This document shows positions 42,757 through 51,336 of a stretch of DNA of 64,000 nt, piece by piece. The stretch's first letter is position 1. Every line of letters starts with the position of its first letter. The translations under genes were made by a program, and so were the position numbers. The notes beneath the pieces are model-generated. The model worked only from the letters and a program-made list of their open reading frames with translations, was not told the origin of the DNA and made no database searches. This DNA comes from CAVVDT01 sp963747005 (GTDB lineage Bacteria; Pseudomonadota; Alphaproteobacteria; Rhizobiales; Aestuariivirgaceae). The stretch lies in the NCBI GenBank assembly GCA_963747005.1, contig CAVVDT010000012.1:157234-221233 (forward strand), given 5' to 3'.

Positions 42757-43102
42757 CGCCCTGCCGCTCCATTAACGCCCTGTGATGGCGCCCCTATAAA
42801 GCCTTGCCGGCGCAAGTGCCAGTGCGAACAGCACTGGCGGAACGCATGATCGAGGCGCCGCATCCGGTGGCCGGACGATTTGCCGCGACTTGCCGGGAAT
42901 GCCCAGAAAGACCTGCCACTTTTCTTAAGTTTCCTTCATAACATGCTGAATTAAATATAGTTTATGCCATCACATTGTTGTGCGATCGACTGGCAATTGC
43001 TGCACTGCACACTGATATCCAACGGTAGCGGCCGCAACGAAACAATCCCCTGCCAACATCCCCAGGCGGGCCGGGCCGCGACAAAGTGAAAGGAATTCGA
43101 TC
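42757..43102. other. gene-free interval with AT-rich promoter region
   Basis: About 345 nt between divergent argC and the secreted acidic protein. From 42905 to 42990 the sequence is AT-rich (CTTAAGTTTCCTTCATAAC, then GAATTAAATATAG), a likely promoter zone, though no convincing -35/-10 pair was found. No coding frame. Confidence 0.5.
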
Positions 43103-43372
43103 ATGAAGAAACTGCTTTTGACAGCCGTCGCTCTCGCCTTCGTCGCCACACCGGCCATGGCCGAAAACGCCTTGCCAGGCGGTCTCTCGATGGCGCCTTT
43201 CGGGCCGATGGAAACGCACGCGCACGGCATCTATCCGCACGACCGGTTCACGGCCGGTGACATGGATGCCGATTCCGGTGCCGCCGTCGAACACGACGCC
43301 GCCGCATCGACCCGCGGCCAGGTGGCCCTGGGGGACATGGATTCCGACTCGAGCCAGTTCAACAATGGCTAA
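43103..43372 (+). CDS. secreted acidic protein with two DMDxDS repeats
   Basis: An 89-residue frame with a Sec signal (MKKLLLTAVALAFVATPAMA, cut after AMA). The mature ~69 residues are acidic and histidine-rich, with two near-repeats: GDMDADSGAAVEHD and GDMDSDSSQFNN. The Asp spacing (D-x-D-x-D/S) recalls calcium-binding loops without a full EF-hand. An AAAGGAATT site is ahead of the ATG. A GC-rich hairpin follows at 43454. Function unknown. Confidence 0.75.
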   Translation: MKKLLLTAVALAFVATPAMAENALPGGLSMAPFGPMETHAHGIYPHDRFTAGDMDADSGAAVEHDAAASTRGQVALGDMDSDSSQFNNG

Positions 43373-43453
43373 CCGGGGCCGCCGGCGCCACGGCGCCGGT
43401 GCGAAGCGATCCCGAAAAGACCCGGACAAGTGGCGATCGCTCGCAGCCCCGGG

Positions 43454-43482
43454 GGCCCGGGGACCCGTTCCCCGGGCCTTCT
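43454..43482 (+). terminator. hairpin after the acidic secreted protein
   Basis: GGCCCGGGGA (43454-43463) pairs perfectly with TCCCCGGGCC (43469-43478), 5-nt loop, followed by TTCT. The T-run is weak, so it is a probable rather than certain terminator. Confidence 0.6.
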
Positions 43483-43501
43483 CGTGCCAGGGACCGCCGG
43501 C

Positions 43502-43600
43502 TCAAGCCGGTGAAATCTCGACCTCGCCTTCGATCTCGACGGGAATGTCGAAGGGCAGTTCGGCCATGCCGAAGATGCGGCCCCAGCCCGACACGCGCAA
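43502..43600 (-). pseudogene. possible fragment of a RidA-like protein C-terminus
   Basis: The minus strand reads RVSGWGRIFGMAELPFDIPV then EIEGEVEIS and a stop. The pattern G-x(3)-L-P-x(4)-V-E-I-E resembles the C-terminal strand of RidA/YjgF proteins. No N-terminal part is found upstream, where the frame passes into the palindrome at 43669. It is either a decayed remnant or a coincidence. Confidence 0.3.
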
Positions 43601-43668
43601 GGGCCGGGCAAGTCGCCCTGCCCGGCCCTTTGCGCATTCGCTGGCCTCGCGCGATTCCAATAAGTTAG

Positions 43669-43714
43669 AGCAAGATCCTATCCGAAAAGTGGCTTCCACT
43701 TTTCGGCATCATGC
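43669..43714. repeat. CCGAAAAGTGG palindrome, copy 1
   Basis: CCGAAAAGTGG (43682-43692), three nt, then CCACTTTTCGG (43696-43706), flanked by an imperfect AGCAAGAT/ATCATGCT pair. The same core occurs at 49874 and 58608. This palindrome is one I associate with Hyphomicrobiales genomes. It lies between the RidA-like fragment and the rpsI stop. Confidence 0.8.
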
Positions 43715-43716
43715 TG

Positions 43717-44193
43717 CTAGCGCTTGGAGAACTGGAAGCTGCGGCGGGCCTTGGCGCGGCCGTACTTCTTGCGCTCCACCACGCGGGCATCGCGGGTGAG
43801 AAAGCCGTCCTTCTTGAGCACCGCCCTCAGGGCCGGCTCGAAATAGGTGAGCGCCCTGGAAATGCCGTGGCGCACAGCACCCGCCTGGCCCGACAGGCCA
43901 CCGCCGGAGACGGTGCACACCACGTCGAATTCAGTGGCGCGCTCTGCCGCCACCAGCGGTTGCTGGATGATCATGCGCAGCACGGGACGGGCGAAATAGA
44001 CATCGGCCTCGCGCCCGTTGATGGTGACGCGGCCCTTGCCGCGCTTCAGCCACACGCGGGCGATGGCGTTCTTGCGCTTGCCGGTGGCATAGGCGCGGCC
44101 CTGGGCGTCGATCTTGGGTTCCGGCAGGGCCGCTTCGGGGGTGATCCCCATGGCGGTCCCCAGGTTCTCCATGGATGTGGTTGCTTCGGCCAT
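43717..44193 (-). CDS. rpsI: 30S ribosomal protein S9
   Basis: A 158-residue S9 with the alphaproteobacterial N-terminal extension (AEATTSMENLGTAMGI). The S9 core is evident: ATGKRKNAIARVWLKRG, GGGLSGQAGAVRHGISRAL and the tRNA-contacting C-terminal tail ending RRSFQFSKR. It begins 4 nt after rplM's stop and shares its operon. Confidence 0.97.
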   Translation of the reverse strand: MAEATTSMENLGTAMGITPEAALPEPKIDAQGRAYATGKRKNAIARVWLKRGKGRVTINGREADVYFARPVLRMIIQQPLVAAERATEFDVVCTVSGGGLSGQAGAVRHGISRALTYFEPALRAVLKKDGFLTRDARVVERKKYGRAKARRSFQFSKR

Positions 44194-44197
44194 GGTT

Positions 44198-44662
44198 TCA
44201 GTCCCTCAGGGTGTTCTTGGGATTAAGCGCGGCGATATCCAGCGTTTCGGGCTGCTGGGCGGCGTGGGGATGCTCGGTGCCGGCATAGATGCGCAGATTG
44301 GAAAGCTGGGCGCGAGTGAGCGGTCCGCCCGGCATCATGCGCCTGACCGCCGCCTCAAGGACCCGCTCGGGAAAGCGTCCGTCGAGGATCTGGTCAGCCT
44401 TGCGCTCCTTGATGCCGCCTGGAAAGCCGGTGTGCCAGTAGTAGGTTTTGTTCTGGCGCTTGGCGCCGGTGAGCACGACTTTTTCGGCGTTGATCACGAT
44501 GACATTGTCACCGCAGTCGACGTGGGGGGTGTAGATCGGCTTGTGCTTGCCGCGCAGGCGGGTGGCGATGAGCGCGGCGGCGCGGCCGACAACCAGCCCC
44601 TCGGCGTCGATCAGCACCCATTTCTTGTCGATCTCGGCGGATCGCGCGGAATAGGTTTTCAT
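44198..44662 (-). CDS. rplM: 50S ribosomal protein L13
   Basis: A 154-residue L13: KWVLIDAEGLVVGRAAALIA at the start, the CGDNVIVINAEKVVLTG block and the GGPLTRAQLSNLRIYAGTEH C-terminus. First gene of the rplM-rpsI operon. A sigma70-type promoter is seen at 44737-44765. Confidence 0.97.
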   Translation of the reverse strand: MKTYSARSAEIDKKWVLIDAEGLVVGRAAALIATRLRGKHKPIYTPHVDCGDNVIVINAEKVVLTGAKRQNKTYYWHTGFPGGIKERKADQILDGRFPERVLEAAVRRMMPGGPLTRAQLSNLRIYAGTEHPHAAQQPETLDIAALNPKNTLRD

Positions 44663-44736
44663 CGATGGGTCCTGTCCAGGGTTTGAAGAACGTCGTGCCG
44701 CCTTTCCGGCAACCGGATAGCGCGGCAGTCGGCGGT

Positions 44737-44765
44737 CTCCTAGCGCGAGGGCACGCCGCCGTCAA
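44737..44765 (-). promoter_or_regulatory. promoter of rplM-rpsI
   Basis: On the minus strand CTTGACG (with TTGACG as -35, complement of 44760-44765), 17 nt, and TAGGAG as -10 (complement of 44737-44742). The CTTGAC-type -35 is usual for ribosomal and rRNA promoters in alphaproteobacteria; the leader before the rplM ATG would be about 70 nt. The -10 is weak. Confidence 0.5.
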
Positions 44766-44837
44766 GCGAATTGCAACCGGAAATGGCGAAAATTCGGCAA
44801 TGATTGCAAAGTTTTACGATTGCGGTATTCTGATACC

Positions 44838-45281
44838 TCAAGACCAGTCGATATCCGGCGACATGAAATAGGTGGTCTGGGCGTGGGCAACCAGGCGCCC
44901 GTCGCCGGACGAGATGCGGGCATCGATGACCGACAGGACGCGGCCATGCTTGAGGAGGTCCACCCTGCACACCAGATCGCCGGCCTGAGGCTTTCTGAGG
45001 AACGATATCTGCAGATTGGACGTGACGCACAGCCGCGCCGCTTCGCCATGCAGCGCCAGCAGCATGAAATAGGCCGCGACATCCACCAGTTCCATCAGTG
45101 TCGGGCCCGAAATCGTGCCGCCGGGCCGCAGATGGGCATCGTCGGTCTTCTGGCGCACAGAAATCGAGGTTTCGGTGATGTCGTCGATGACATATTTGCC
45201 GGGATCATCGAAGGCCTGGGGAAATTCGACGGTGAGGAAGGCAAAAATCTCCTCGGCATTCCATTTCAGTCGCTTGCTCAT
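44838..45281 (-). CDS. PaaI-like hotdog-fold thioesterase
   Basis: A 147-residue acyl-CoA thioesterase of the PaaI/YdiI type. HLRPGGTISGPTLMELVDVAAYF is the hotdog helix with the catalytic-region glycine loop, and LCVTSNLQISFLRKPQAGDL the adjoining strand. The N-terminus is divergent. Start ATG 45279-45281; the frame is open upstream. It is divergent from the exported-protein gene at 45389. Substrate unknown. Confidence 0.86.
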   Translation of the reverse strand: MSKRLKWNAEEIFAFLTVEFPQAFDDPGKYVIDDITETSISVRQKTDDAHLRPGGTISGPTLMELVDVAAYFMLLALHGEAARLCVTSNLQISFLRKPQAGDLVCRVDLLKHGRVLSVIDARISSGDGRLVAHAQTTYFMSPDIDWS

Positions 45282-45388
45282 GGCCCCTGCACTTGTCCCT
45301 TGCCGCTGCGGGCAAACCCCGGTTGCCGGATGCGCTTCCACCTGCGATTATTGCCGGCGGGGGTAGCGCGATACCGGAGACGGCTCGC

Positions 45389-46003
45389 ATGCGGCATCGA
45401 GCGGCACCGATCCTCGTGGGCTTGTGCCTCATGGCCCTCAGCGGCGCAATCCCCTTTTCGGCGGCGCTGGCGGCACGCGGTGACCGCGAACACGGCAAGG
45501 CCGACTTCATGGCGCGCGACGACGCGGGCGACGAGCCTGCCGCCATCCCCTATACCGACATGCCGGTCGAGCGCAGCGTCGAACTGAGCCTCGATGCCGC
45601 CCGCCGGGCGCTCGATGCCTATGCGGCGGTGCGCGAACGCTATATCGGCGATGACCTCGACCATTACCCGACGCTGGAGGCCTTCGCGGCAGCCAGCGCG
45701 GCGGGACGGCGCTTTGCCGCCGATATTTCCTCGTTCGGCTTTTCGGGGGTGGGCGAATGGAACCGCATCATCGTCTCCATCGGCTATGCCCTCGATGCCG
45801 TGGTCGACAATGCCGATCGTGACATTCGCGCCCAGATCGCCCGGCTCGAACAGGACCAGACCCTCAGCCCCGGCAAGCGCGCGCGGATGATCGCCAACCT
45901 CAAAGCGCAGTTGCCTTCCGAGAGCAACAAGATCATCGTGCGTCAACTCATTCTCGATCCACTCTACCGCGACAAGCTTGCACTGCTTGCGGTCTATGAA
46001 TAA
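45389..46003 (+). CDS. exported protein of unknown function
   Basis: About 204 residues with a Sec signal (RHRAAPILVGLCLMALSGA, cut around SAALA). The mature part is a largely helical, moderately charged domain (SVELSLDAARRALDAYAAVRE; VVDNADRDIRAQIARLEQD; MIANLKAQLPSESNK). No known motif. GGAGA is 9 nt before the ATG at 45389. The stop lies 9 nt before the enoyl-CoA hydratase ATG, so the two are probably co-transcribed. Confidence 0.7.
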   Translation: MRHRAAPILVGLCLMALSGAIPFSAALAARGDREHGKADFMARDDAGDEPAAIPYTDMPVERSVELSLDAARRALDAYAAVRERYIGDDLDHYPTLEAFAAASAAGRRFAADISSFGFSGVGEWNRIIVSIGYALDAVVDNADRDIRAQIARLEQDQTLSPGKRARMIANLKAQLPSESNKIIVRQLILDPLYRDKLALLAVYE

Positions 46004-46012
46004 GTGAAAGCC

Positions 46013-46837
46013 ATGCCGACCCAATCCGCCGCCGCACCCGCCATTGCCGAAGAGACCGTCCTGCGCCATGACGCGGAGGGCGTTGCCCGTCTGGTGCTCA
46101 ACCGGCCCGCCCAGCGCAACGCCCTCAACCAGGCGATGCTCGAACGGCTGACCGCCGAAATCAACGCGGTCTCTGCCGACGACAGCGTGCGCGCCGTCAT
46201 CCTCGCCGCCAACGGTCCCGGTTTTTGCGGCGGCCACGACCTGCGCGAGATGACCGATCATCGCGGCGATGCCGACGGCGGACGCGGTTACTACGAAAAG
46301 CTGTTCGAGACCTGCTCGGCGATGATGCTGGCGATCGTCAATTCGCCGAAGGTGTTCGTCGCCGAGGTGCAGGGCATTGCCACTGCCGCCGGCTGCCAGC
46401 TTGTCGCCACCTGCGATCTGGCGGTGGCAAGTTCCGCGGCGCGCTTTGGCGGCAATGGTGTCGATTCAGGGCTGTTCTGCACCACCCCCATGGTCGCCCT
46501 GTCGCGCAACCTGGGGCGCAAGAAGGCGCTGGAACTGCTCACCCTGGGCCGCCTGATGTCGCCGGAAGAAGCGCTGTCGGGCGGGCTCATCAACCAGGTG
46601 GTGGCGCCGGATGCCCTGCAGGACGCCGCGCGCGATATCGCATCGGCCCTGGCGCGCAAGTCGCGCGCCGTGCTGGCGCTGGGCAAAAGGGCCTTTTACG
46701 ACCAGCTTTCCATGCCGCTGGACGAGGCCTACCGGTTTACCTCCAGGGTCATCGTCGACAACATGATGATGCAGGATGCCGAGGAAGGCATTTGCGCTTT
46801 CCTGGAAAAACGCAAGGCCCGCTGGCGGGACGCCTGA
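46013..46837 (+). CDS. enoyl-CoA hydratase/isomerase family protein
   Basis: A 274-residue crotonase. The oxyanion-hole segments are GPGFCGGHDLREM (A/G-x-G-x-x-F-x-x-G-x-D) and EVQGIATAAGCQLVATCDLAVAS. In GVDSGLFCTTPM the second catalytic acidic residue region is conserved only partly, so hydratase rather than isomerase cannot be fixed; resembles ECHDC3-type members. GTG 46004 is an in-frame alternative. Ends overlapping the next ATG. Confidence 0.87.
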   Translation: MPTQSAAAPAIAEETVLRHDAEGVARLVLNRPAQRNALNQAMLERLTAEINAVSADDSVRAVILAANGPGFCGGHDLREMTDHRGDADGGRGYYEKLFETCSAMMLAIVNSPKVFVAEVQGIATAAGCQLVATCDLAVASSAARFGGNGVDSGLFCTTPMVALSRNLGRKKALELLTLGRLMSPEEALSGGLINQVVAPDALQDAARDIASALARKSRAVLALGKRAFYDQLSMPLDEAYRFTSRVIVDNMMMQDAEEGICAFLEKRKARWRDA

Positions 46838-47376
46838 TGCTTATGGACCACGATAATTATTCCGCCGACTACATTCGCGACGTCCTCACCTCGGTGAAGT
46901 CCGTCGCGCTGGTGGGCGCTTCGGCCAACACCGTGCGCCCGTCCTTTTTCGTGCTGAAATACCTGCTCGACAAGGGCTACGAGGTTTATCCCGTCAATCC
47001 CGGATTGGCCGGCAAGGAAATTCTCGGGCGCCCGGTGCACGCCAGCCTCTCCGACATTGCCGCAGCCATCGACATGGTGGACATCTTCCGCAATTCCGAT
47101 GCTGCCGGCGCCATCGTCGATGAGGCGCTCACCCTCGTTCCCCTGCCCAAGGCCGTGTGGATGCAGCTTACGGTACGCAACGACGAAGCCGCCGCCCGCG
47201 CCGAGGCGATGGGCCTCAAGGTGGTGATGAACCGCTGCCCCAAGATGGAGTACGGCAAACTGTCGGGGGAATGGGGCTGGGTCGGCGGCAATTCCGGCGT
47301 CCTGTCGTCGAAACGACAGAAGCTGCACGCCTCCGGCAAGCTGCAAAGTCTCGGTCTTGCACCCTCCGGCAAATGA
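46837..47376 (+). CDS. CoA-binding domain protein (YccU-like)
   Basis: A 179-residue Rossmann-type CoA-binding protein. SVALVGASANTVRPSFFVLKYLLDKGYEVYPVNP is the family's first half and VWMQLTVRNDEAAARAEAMG with MNRCPKMEY the second. The start ATG overlaps the stop of the hydratase gene. These proteins bind CoA but their role is unknown. A second in-frame ATG is two codons later. Confidence 0.88.
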   Translation: MLMDHDNYSADYIRDVLTSVKSVALVGASANTVRPSFFVLKYLLDKGYEVYPVNPGLAGKEILGRPVHASLSDIAAAIDMVDIFRNSDAAGAIVDEALTLVPLPKAVWMQLTVRNDEAAARAEAMGLKVVMNRCPKMEYGKLSGEWGWVGGNSGVLSSKRQKLHASGKLQSLGLAPSGK

Positions 47377-47461
47377 CCGCCGGCAGAGGCCGGGCTATTG
47401 ATCTGGTGCCGCGATACGGCCCATAACAGCCGCTCCCATTCGCCTGACAGAGGAGACAGAC

Positions 47462-48739
47462 ATGAGCGAGCAGGCCCACGGTTTCGATACGCTGGCCATT
47501 CATGCCGGCGCCCAGCCCGATCCCGCTACCGGCGCGCGCGCCACACCCATCTACCAGACCACGTCCTATGTCTTCGAGGACACCCAGCACGCCGCCGACC
47601 TGTTCGCCCTGAGGGCCTTCGGCAACATCTACACCCGCATCATGAACCCCACCCAGGCGGTGCTGGAAGCCAAGGCCGCGGCGCTGGAGGGCGGTACGGC
47701 GGCGCTGGCGGTGGCCTCGGGCCATGCCGCCCAGCTCATCGTTTTTCATTGCCTGATGCAGCCGGGCGACGAGTTCGTCGCGGTGCGCCAGCTCTATGGC
47801 GGTTCGATCAACCAGTTCAACCATTCCTTCAAGTCGTTCGGCTGGAACGTCGTGTGGGCCGACATGGAGGATATCGCCAGCATCGAAAAGGCCATCTCGC
47901 CCAAGACCAAGGCCATTTTCTGCGAATCCATCGCCAATCCCGGCGGCCGCATCACCGACCTCGCCGCTGTCGCCAAGGTGGCCCAGAAGGCCGGCGTGCC
48001 GCTGGTCGTCGACAACACGCTGGCCTCGCCCTATCTGTGCCGGCCCATCGAGCACGGCGCCAACATCGTGGTGCACTCGCTCACCAAGTTCATGGGCGGT
48101 CACGGCAACTCCATGGGCGGCATCATTGTCGACGGCGGCAACTTCGACTGGTCGAAATCCGGCAAGTACCCGATGCTGTCGGAGCCCAATCAATCCTACA
48201 ACGGCATGGTGATGCACGAGACCTTCGGCAACATCGCCCTTGCCATCACCGCCCGCGTCATGGGCCTGCGCGATCTCGGGCCGGCGATTGCCCCGCTCAA
48301 CGCCTTCCTCATCCTCACCGGCATGGAAACCCTCTCGCTCAGGATGCAGAAGCACTGCGACAACGCCGTGAAGGTGGCCGAATGGCTGTCGAAGGACCCC
48401 CGCGTCTCATGGGTGAACTATGCGGGTCTTGCCAGCGACCGCCAGCACAAGCTGGCGCAGAAATACTGCCCCAGAGGCGCCGGCGCCGTCTTCACCTTCG
48501 GCCTCAAGGGCGGCTACGAGGCGGGCGTGCGCACGGTCTCAAGCGCCAAGCTCCTGTCGCATCTGGCCAATGTGGGCGACACCCGTTCGCTGATCATCCA
48601 TCCGGCCTCCACCACCCACTCGCAGCTCTCGCCCAAGCAGCTTGAGCAGGCCGGCGCGACACCCGACGTGGTGCGCCTGTCGATCGGCATCGAGGATGTC
48701 AAGGACATCATCGCCGACCTGGATCAGGCGATGGGGTAG
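47462..48739 (+). CDS. metY: O-acetylhomoserine sulfhydrylase
   Basis: A 425-residue Cys/Met-metabolism PLP enzyme that makes homocysteine from O-acetylhomoserine and sulfide. The PLP lysine is in VHSLTKFMGGHG; TPIYQTTSYVFEDTQHAAD opens the family; SGHAAQ, GGSINQF and PASTTHSQL are all conserved. GAGGAGA is the ribosome binding site. No SAM riboswitch was recognised in the 85-nt leader. It converges on the heme A synthase gene with a 32-nt overlap. Confidence 0.94.
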   Translation: MSEQAHGFDTLAIHAGAQPDPATGARATPIYQTTSYVFEDTQHAADLFALRAFGNIYTRIMNPTQAVLEAKAAALEGGTAALAVASGHAAQLIVFHCLMQPGDEFVAVRQLYGGSINQFNHSFKSFGWNVVWADMEDIASIEKAISPKTKAIFCESIANPGGRITDLAAVAKVAQKAGVPLVVDNTLASPYLCRPIEHGANIVVHSLTKFMGGHGNSMGGIIVDGGNFDWSKSGKYPMLSEPNQSYNGMVMHETFGNIALAITARVMGLRDLGPAIAPLNAFLILTGMETLSLRMQKHCDNAVKVAEWLSKDPRVSWVNYAGLASDRQHKLAQKYCPRGAGAVFTFGLKGGYEAGVRTVSSAKLLSHLANVGDTRSLIIHPASTTHSQLSPKQLEQAGATPDVVRLSIGIEDVKDIIADLDQAMG

Positions 48740-49781
48740 TAAGGTTGTGAAGGTGCCACAGGGCGGCTGCCAGCAGGATGAGCGCACCGCCCTGATGCGC
48801 CAGCCCCAGATCGATGGGCACCCGGGTCAGCAGGGTGGCGATGCCCAGCGAAATCTGCGCCACCACCACGACCAGTAGCAGCGCCGCCGAACGGAAATGT
48901 TGCGGCGGCCCGCCCAGCGCCAGTACGCGCGCCGCATGGACAGCGATGGCCAGCGCCACCACATAGGCGAGCGTGCGATGGTCGAACTGCACGGTCATGG
49001 CGTTCTCGAAGAAATTGCGCCAAACGGGCTGCATCGCCAACAGGCCGTGCGGCACCAGCCTGCCGTCCATCAAGGGCCAGGTGTTGTAGGCCATGCCGGC
49101 ATCGAGGCCGGCCACGAAGGCCCCGGCGGCCAGTTGGGCGAAAATGAGGACGACGATCGCCAGCGCCATGACGCCGGCGCGGCTCGAGACGAGGCTGCGG
49201 CGCGGCCGGCCGATGCCGAGCCCGGTCCAGATGAGGGCGGCATAGATGAGGGCGGCGACGCTCAGATGGGCGGCGAGCCGGTACTGGCTCACATCGGTGC
49301 GGTCGACGAGACCGCTTTCCACCATGAACCAGCCCAGCGCCCCTTGCAGGCCGCCGAGGATGAACAGGCCGATGAAGCGCGGCAGCATGGCGCGCTCGAT
49401 GCGGCCGGCGAACCACAACAGCCCCATGGGCACGATGAAGACCAGCCCGATGAAGCGGCCGAGCAGGCGGTGCGACCATTCCCACCAGTAGATCGACTGG
49501 AACTCAGGCAGCGTCATGCCCTTGTTGAGAAGCTGGTATTCGGGGATCGCCTGGTACCTTGTGAAGGCGTCGTGCCAGTCGGCGGCATTGAGCGGCGGAA
49601 TGGCGCCGAGGATCGGCTGCCACTGGGTGATCGACAGCCCGGAATGGGTAAGGCGCGTCGCCCCGCCGACGATCACCATGGCAAAGACCAGGGCGGCCAC
49701 GGCAAAGAGCCAGGCCCGCACCAGCCTGTTTGAATGTTCGTCTAGCCTGCCGGCCGCGGCGTATGTCGTCATGTCAGCCAA
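48708..49781 (-). CDS. ctaA: heme A synthase (COX15/CtaA type 2)
   Basis: A 357-residue polytopic membrane protein converting heme O to heme A for cytochrome oxidase. Eight hydrophobic helices. The four conserved histidines are in WWEWSHRLLGR, RLAAHLSVA, VQFDHRTLAY and LGLAHQGGA. GGATRLTHSGLSITQWQP is the COX15 signature. It overlaps the end of metY by 32 nt, converging. No cytochrome oxidase genes are here. Confidence 0.95.
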   Translation of the reverse strand: MADMTTYAAAGRLDEHSNRLVRAWLFAVAALVFAMVIVGGATRLTHSGLSITQWQPILGAIPPLNAADWHDAFTRYQAIPEYQLLNKGMTLPEFQSIYWWEWSHRLLGRFIGLVFIVPMGLLWFAGRIERAMLPRFIGLFILGGLQGALGWFMVESGLVDRTDVSQYRLAAHLSVAALIYAALIWTGLGIGRPRRSLVSSRAGVMALAIVVLIFAQLAAGAFVAGLDAGMAYNTWPLMDGRLVPHGLLAMQPVWRNFFENAMTVQFDHRTLAYVVALAIAVHAARVLALGGPPQHFRSAALLLVVVVAQISLGIATLLTRVPIDLGLAHQGGALILLAAALWHLHNLTTPSPDPGRR

Positions 49782-49873
49782 TTCCCTTTCACGGGCCCCT
49801 CGTTTAGCAGCATCGCCGGCGACGGCAACTGAGCCATCCGCCGCACCGGGTCACGGCTTGCGCAAAATGTTAC

Positions 49874-49906
49874 CCGAAAAGTGGCGACCACTTTTCGGCA
49901 TCATGC
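49874..49906. repeat. CCGAAAAGTGG palindrome, copy 2
   Basis: CCGAAAAGTGG (49874-49884), three nt, CCACTTTTCGG (49888-49898), then CATCATGC on one side only. Second of three copies; lies between ctaA and the DUF2842 gene. Confidence 0.78.
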
Positions 49907-49950
49907 GCGGTCATTGCAGCAAACGGGGCGAGCCTGTATTGACCAAAGTC

Positions 49951-50163
49951 ATGCGGCTGCGCACGCGCAAATTCATCGGGGTCCTCGCCACCGTCTCCTT
50001 CATGATCGTCTATTCGCTGGTGGCGATGGCGGTGGGCGCGGTGTGGCTTGGCCCCAGACCGGCGTGGCTGCAACTGGCCTACTATATCGCCGCCGGGCTC
50101 GCCTGGCTGCCGCCGGTGATGCTCATCATCCGCTGGATGTCACGCCCGCCTGAGGAAACCTGA
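49951..50163 (+). CDS. DUF2842 small membrane protein
   Basis: A 70-residue protein with two transmembrane helices: TRKFIGVLATVSFMIVYSLVAM and LAYYIAAGLAWLPPVMLII. The pattern R-T-R-K-F-I-G then W-L-P-P-V/A-M matches DUF2842, typically next to ctaA in Rhizobiales. No clear ribosome binding site; a TTG at 49939 is a possible start. Confidence 0.82.
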   Translation: MRLRTRKFIGVLATVSFMIVYSLVAMAVGAVWLGPRPAWLQLAYYIAAGLAWLPPVMLIIRWMSRPPEET

Positions 50164-50167
50164 AGCC

Positions 50168-51226
50168 TCAGGCTGCGCCGACCTTGCGGAAGCCGTTCCA
50201 CAGGGCGAAGGCGGCTCCCGACAGCAACACATCGACGTAGCGCAGCTTCTGGTAGCCGCCATTGAGCGACACCCGCGGCAGCGCCGTCAGGTGATCGCCA
50301 TGGGCGCGGTAGATGAGGCCCTTGCGGGTGGTGACGGCGGCCTTGAAGCCGGCCTCGGCGATGAGGTCGAAGTCGCGCGGGCCGGCGGAGGTGGCATCGC
50401 CGTAAGGATAGGAGAACACGTCGGGCCGCCGGCCGATCTCACGCTCGATGCGGTCGCGCGACTGCACGACCTCGGCCATGGCCATCTCGCGCGGCAGTTT
50501 GGCGATGGCATAGTGATGGACGGTGTGGGCGCCTATGGTGCACAAGGGATCGGCGGCGATGCGCCGCACTTCGTTCCAGTCCATGGCATCGGCCCGGCAC
50601 ATGGCGTGCAGGTTGATGCCGTGGGTGGCGCAGACTTCATTGATCCAGGTCCGCTGCTCGTCTTCCGGCATCTGCCTGAGCGGCCAGTAGAGGCGCTCGA
50701 AGGCTGCCTGCTTTTGCGCATCAGTTTCGGTCGCCAGCACGATATCGGCACCGTCCAGCCGGGTGTTGATGGACTGGCTGTCGGCGATCAGCGCCTCGAG
50801 ACCGCGCCACCACAACTCGCACTGACCATCGGTGATGGCGGGGGCGATAAAGATGGTGAAGGGGCATTGGTGATGGGTGAAGATCGGCCAGGCGTGGTCG
50901 AGGTTGTCGCGGTAGCCGTCGTCGATTGTGAAGACGGCAAAGGGACGTTCGCCCACATCGCCTTGCTTCAGCCGGTCGGCCGCCTCGCCAAGCGACAGCA
51001 GCTCATAGTCGCGCGCTTTCACGAAGCTGATGACTTCATCGAGGAATTCCGGCGTCACCTCGAGACCGGCATTGGGCGCAAAGCCCTCGCCCGAGCCGCC
51101 GCCGGGACGAACGTGATGCAGCATGAAGATGGCGCCGACGCCCCGGAACGGCGCGCCCAGCAGCTTCGATGTGCCGGAGAAATATAACAGATCCATGCTG
51201 GTGCGCAGGATCGCGGACTTGCCCAT
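50168..51226 (-). CDS. polysaccharide deacetylase (NodB-homology)
   Basis: A 352-residue CE4 deacetylase. FTIDDGYRDN (about residues 108-117) provides the first metal aspartates; HTVHHYAI (His-x-x-x-His) is the second metal-binding motif; SYPYGDATSAG is the catalytic-base strand. The N-terminus lacks a signal peptide and has a weak hydrophobic stretch. Start ATG 51224-51226; the frame is open upstream but that part is not coding. It is downstream of the GumC-like gene on the same strand and would modify the exopolysaccharide of this locus. Confidence 0.88.
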   Translation of the reverse strand: MGKSAILRTSMDLLYFSGTSKLLGAPFRGVGAIFMLHHVRPGGGSGEGFAPNAGLEVTPEFLDEVISFVKARDYELLSLGEAADRLKQGDVGERPFAVFTIDDGYRDNLDHAWPIFTHHQCPFTIFIAPAITDGQCELWWRGLEALIADSQSINTRLDGADIVLATETDAQKQAAFERLYWPLRQMPEDEQRTWINEVCATHGINLHAMCRADAMDWNEVRRIAADPLCTIGAHTVHHYAIAKLPREMAMAEVVQSRDRIEREIGRRPDVFSYPYGDATSAGPRDFDLIAEAGFKAAVTTRKGLIYRAHGDHLTALPRVSLNGGYQKLRYVDVLLSGAAFALWNGFRKVGAA

Positions 51227-51336
51227 GGAAAACCCATCGAAGGAATGAAGGCTGCGGATCAACCTCACCCTAACGGCAAAAAATTTACGATGGCTTTCCG
51301 GCGCGCCAGAAAAATCGCTGCCGGCATTAGCAGTTA

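Noticed and set aside
47377..47461. SAM-II riboswitch before metY
   Set aside because: The leader is too short (85 nt) and the conserved pseudoknot core is not seen.
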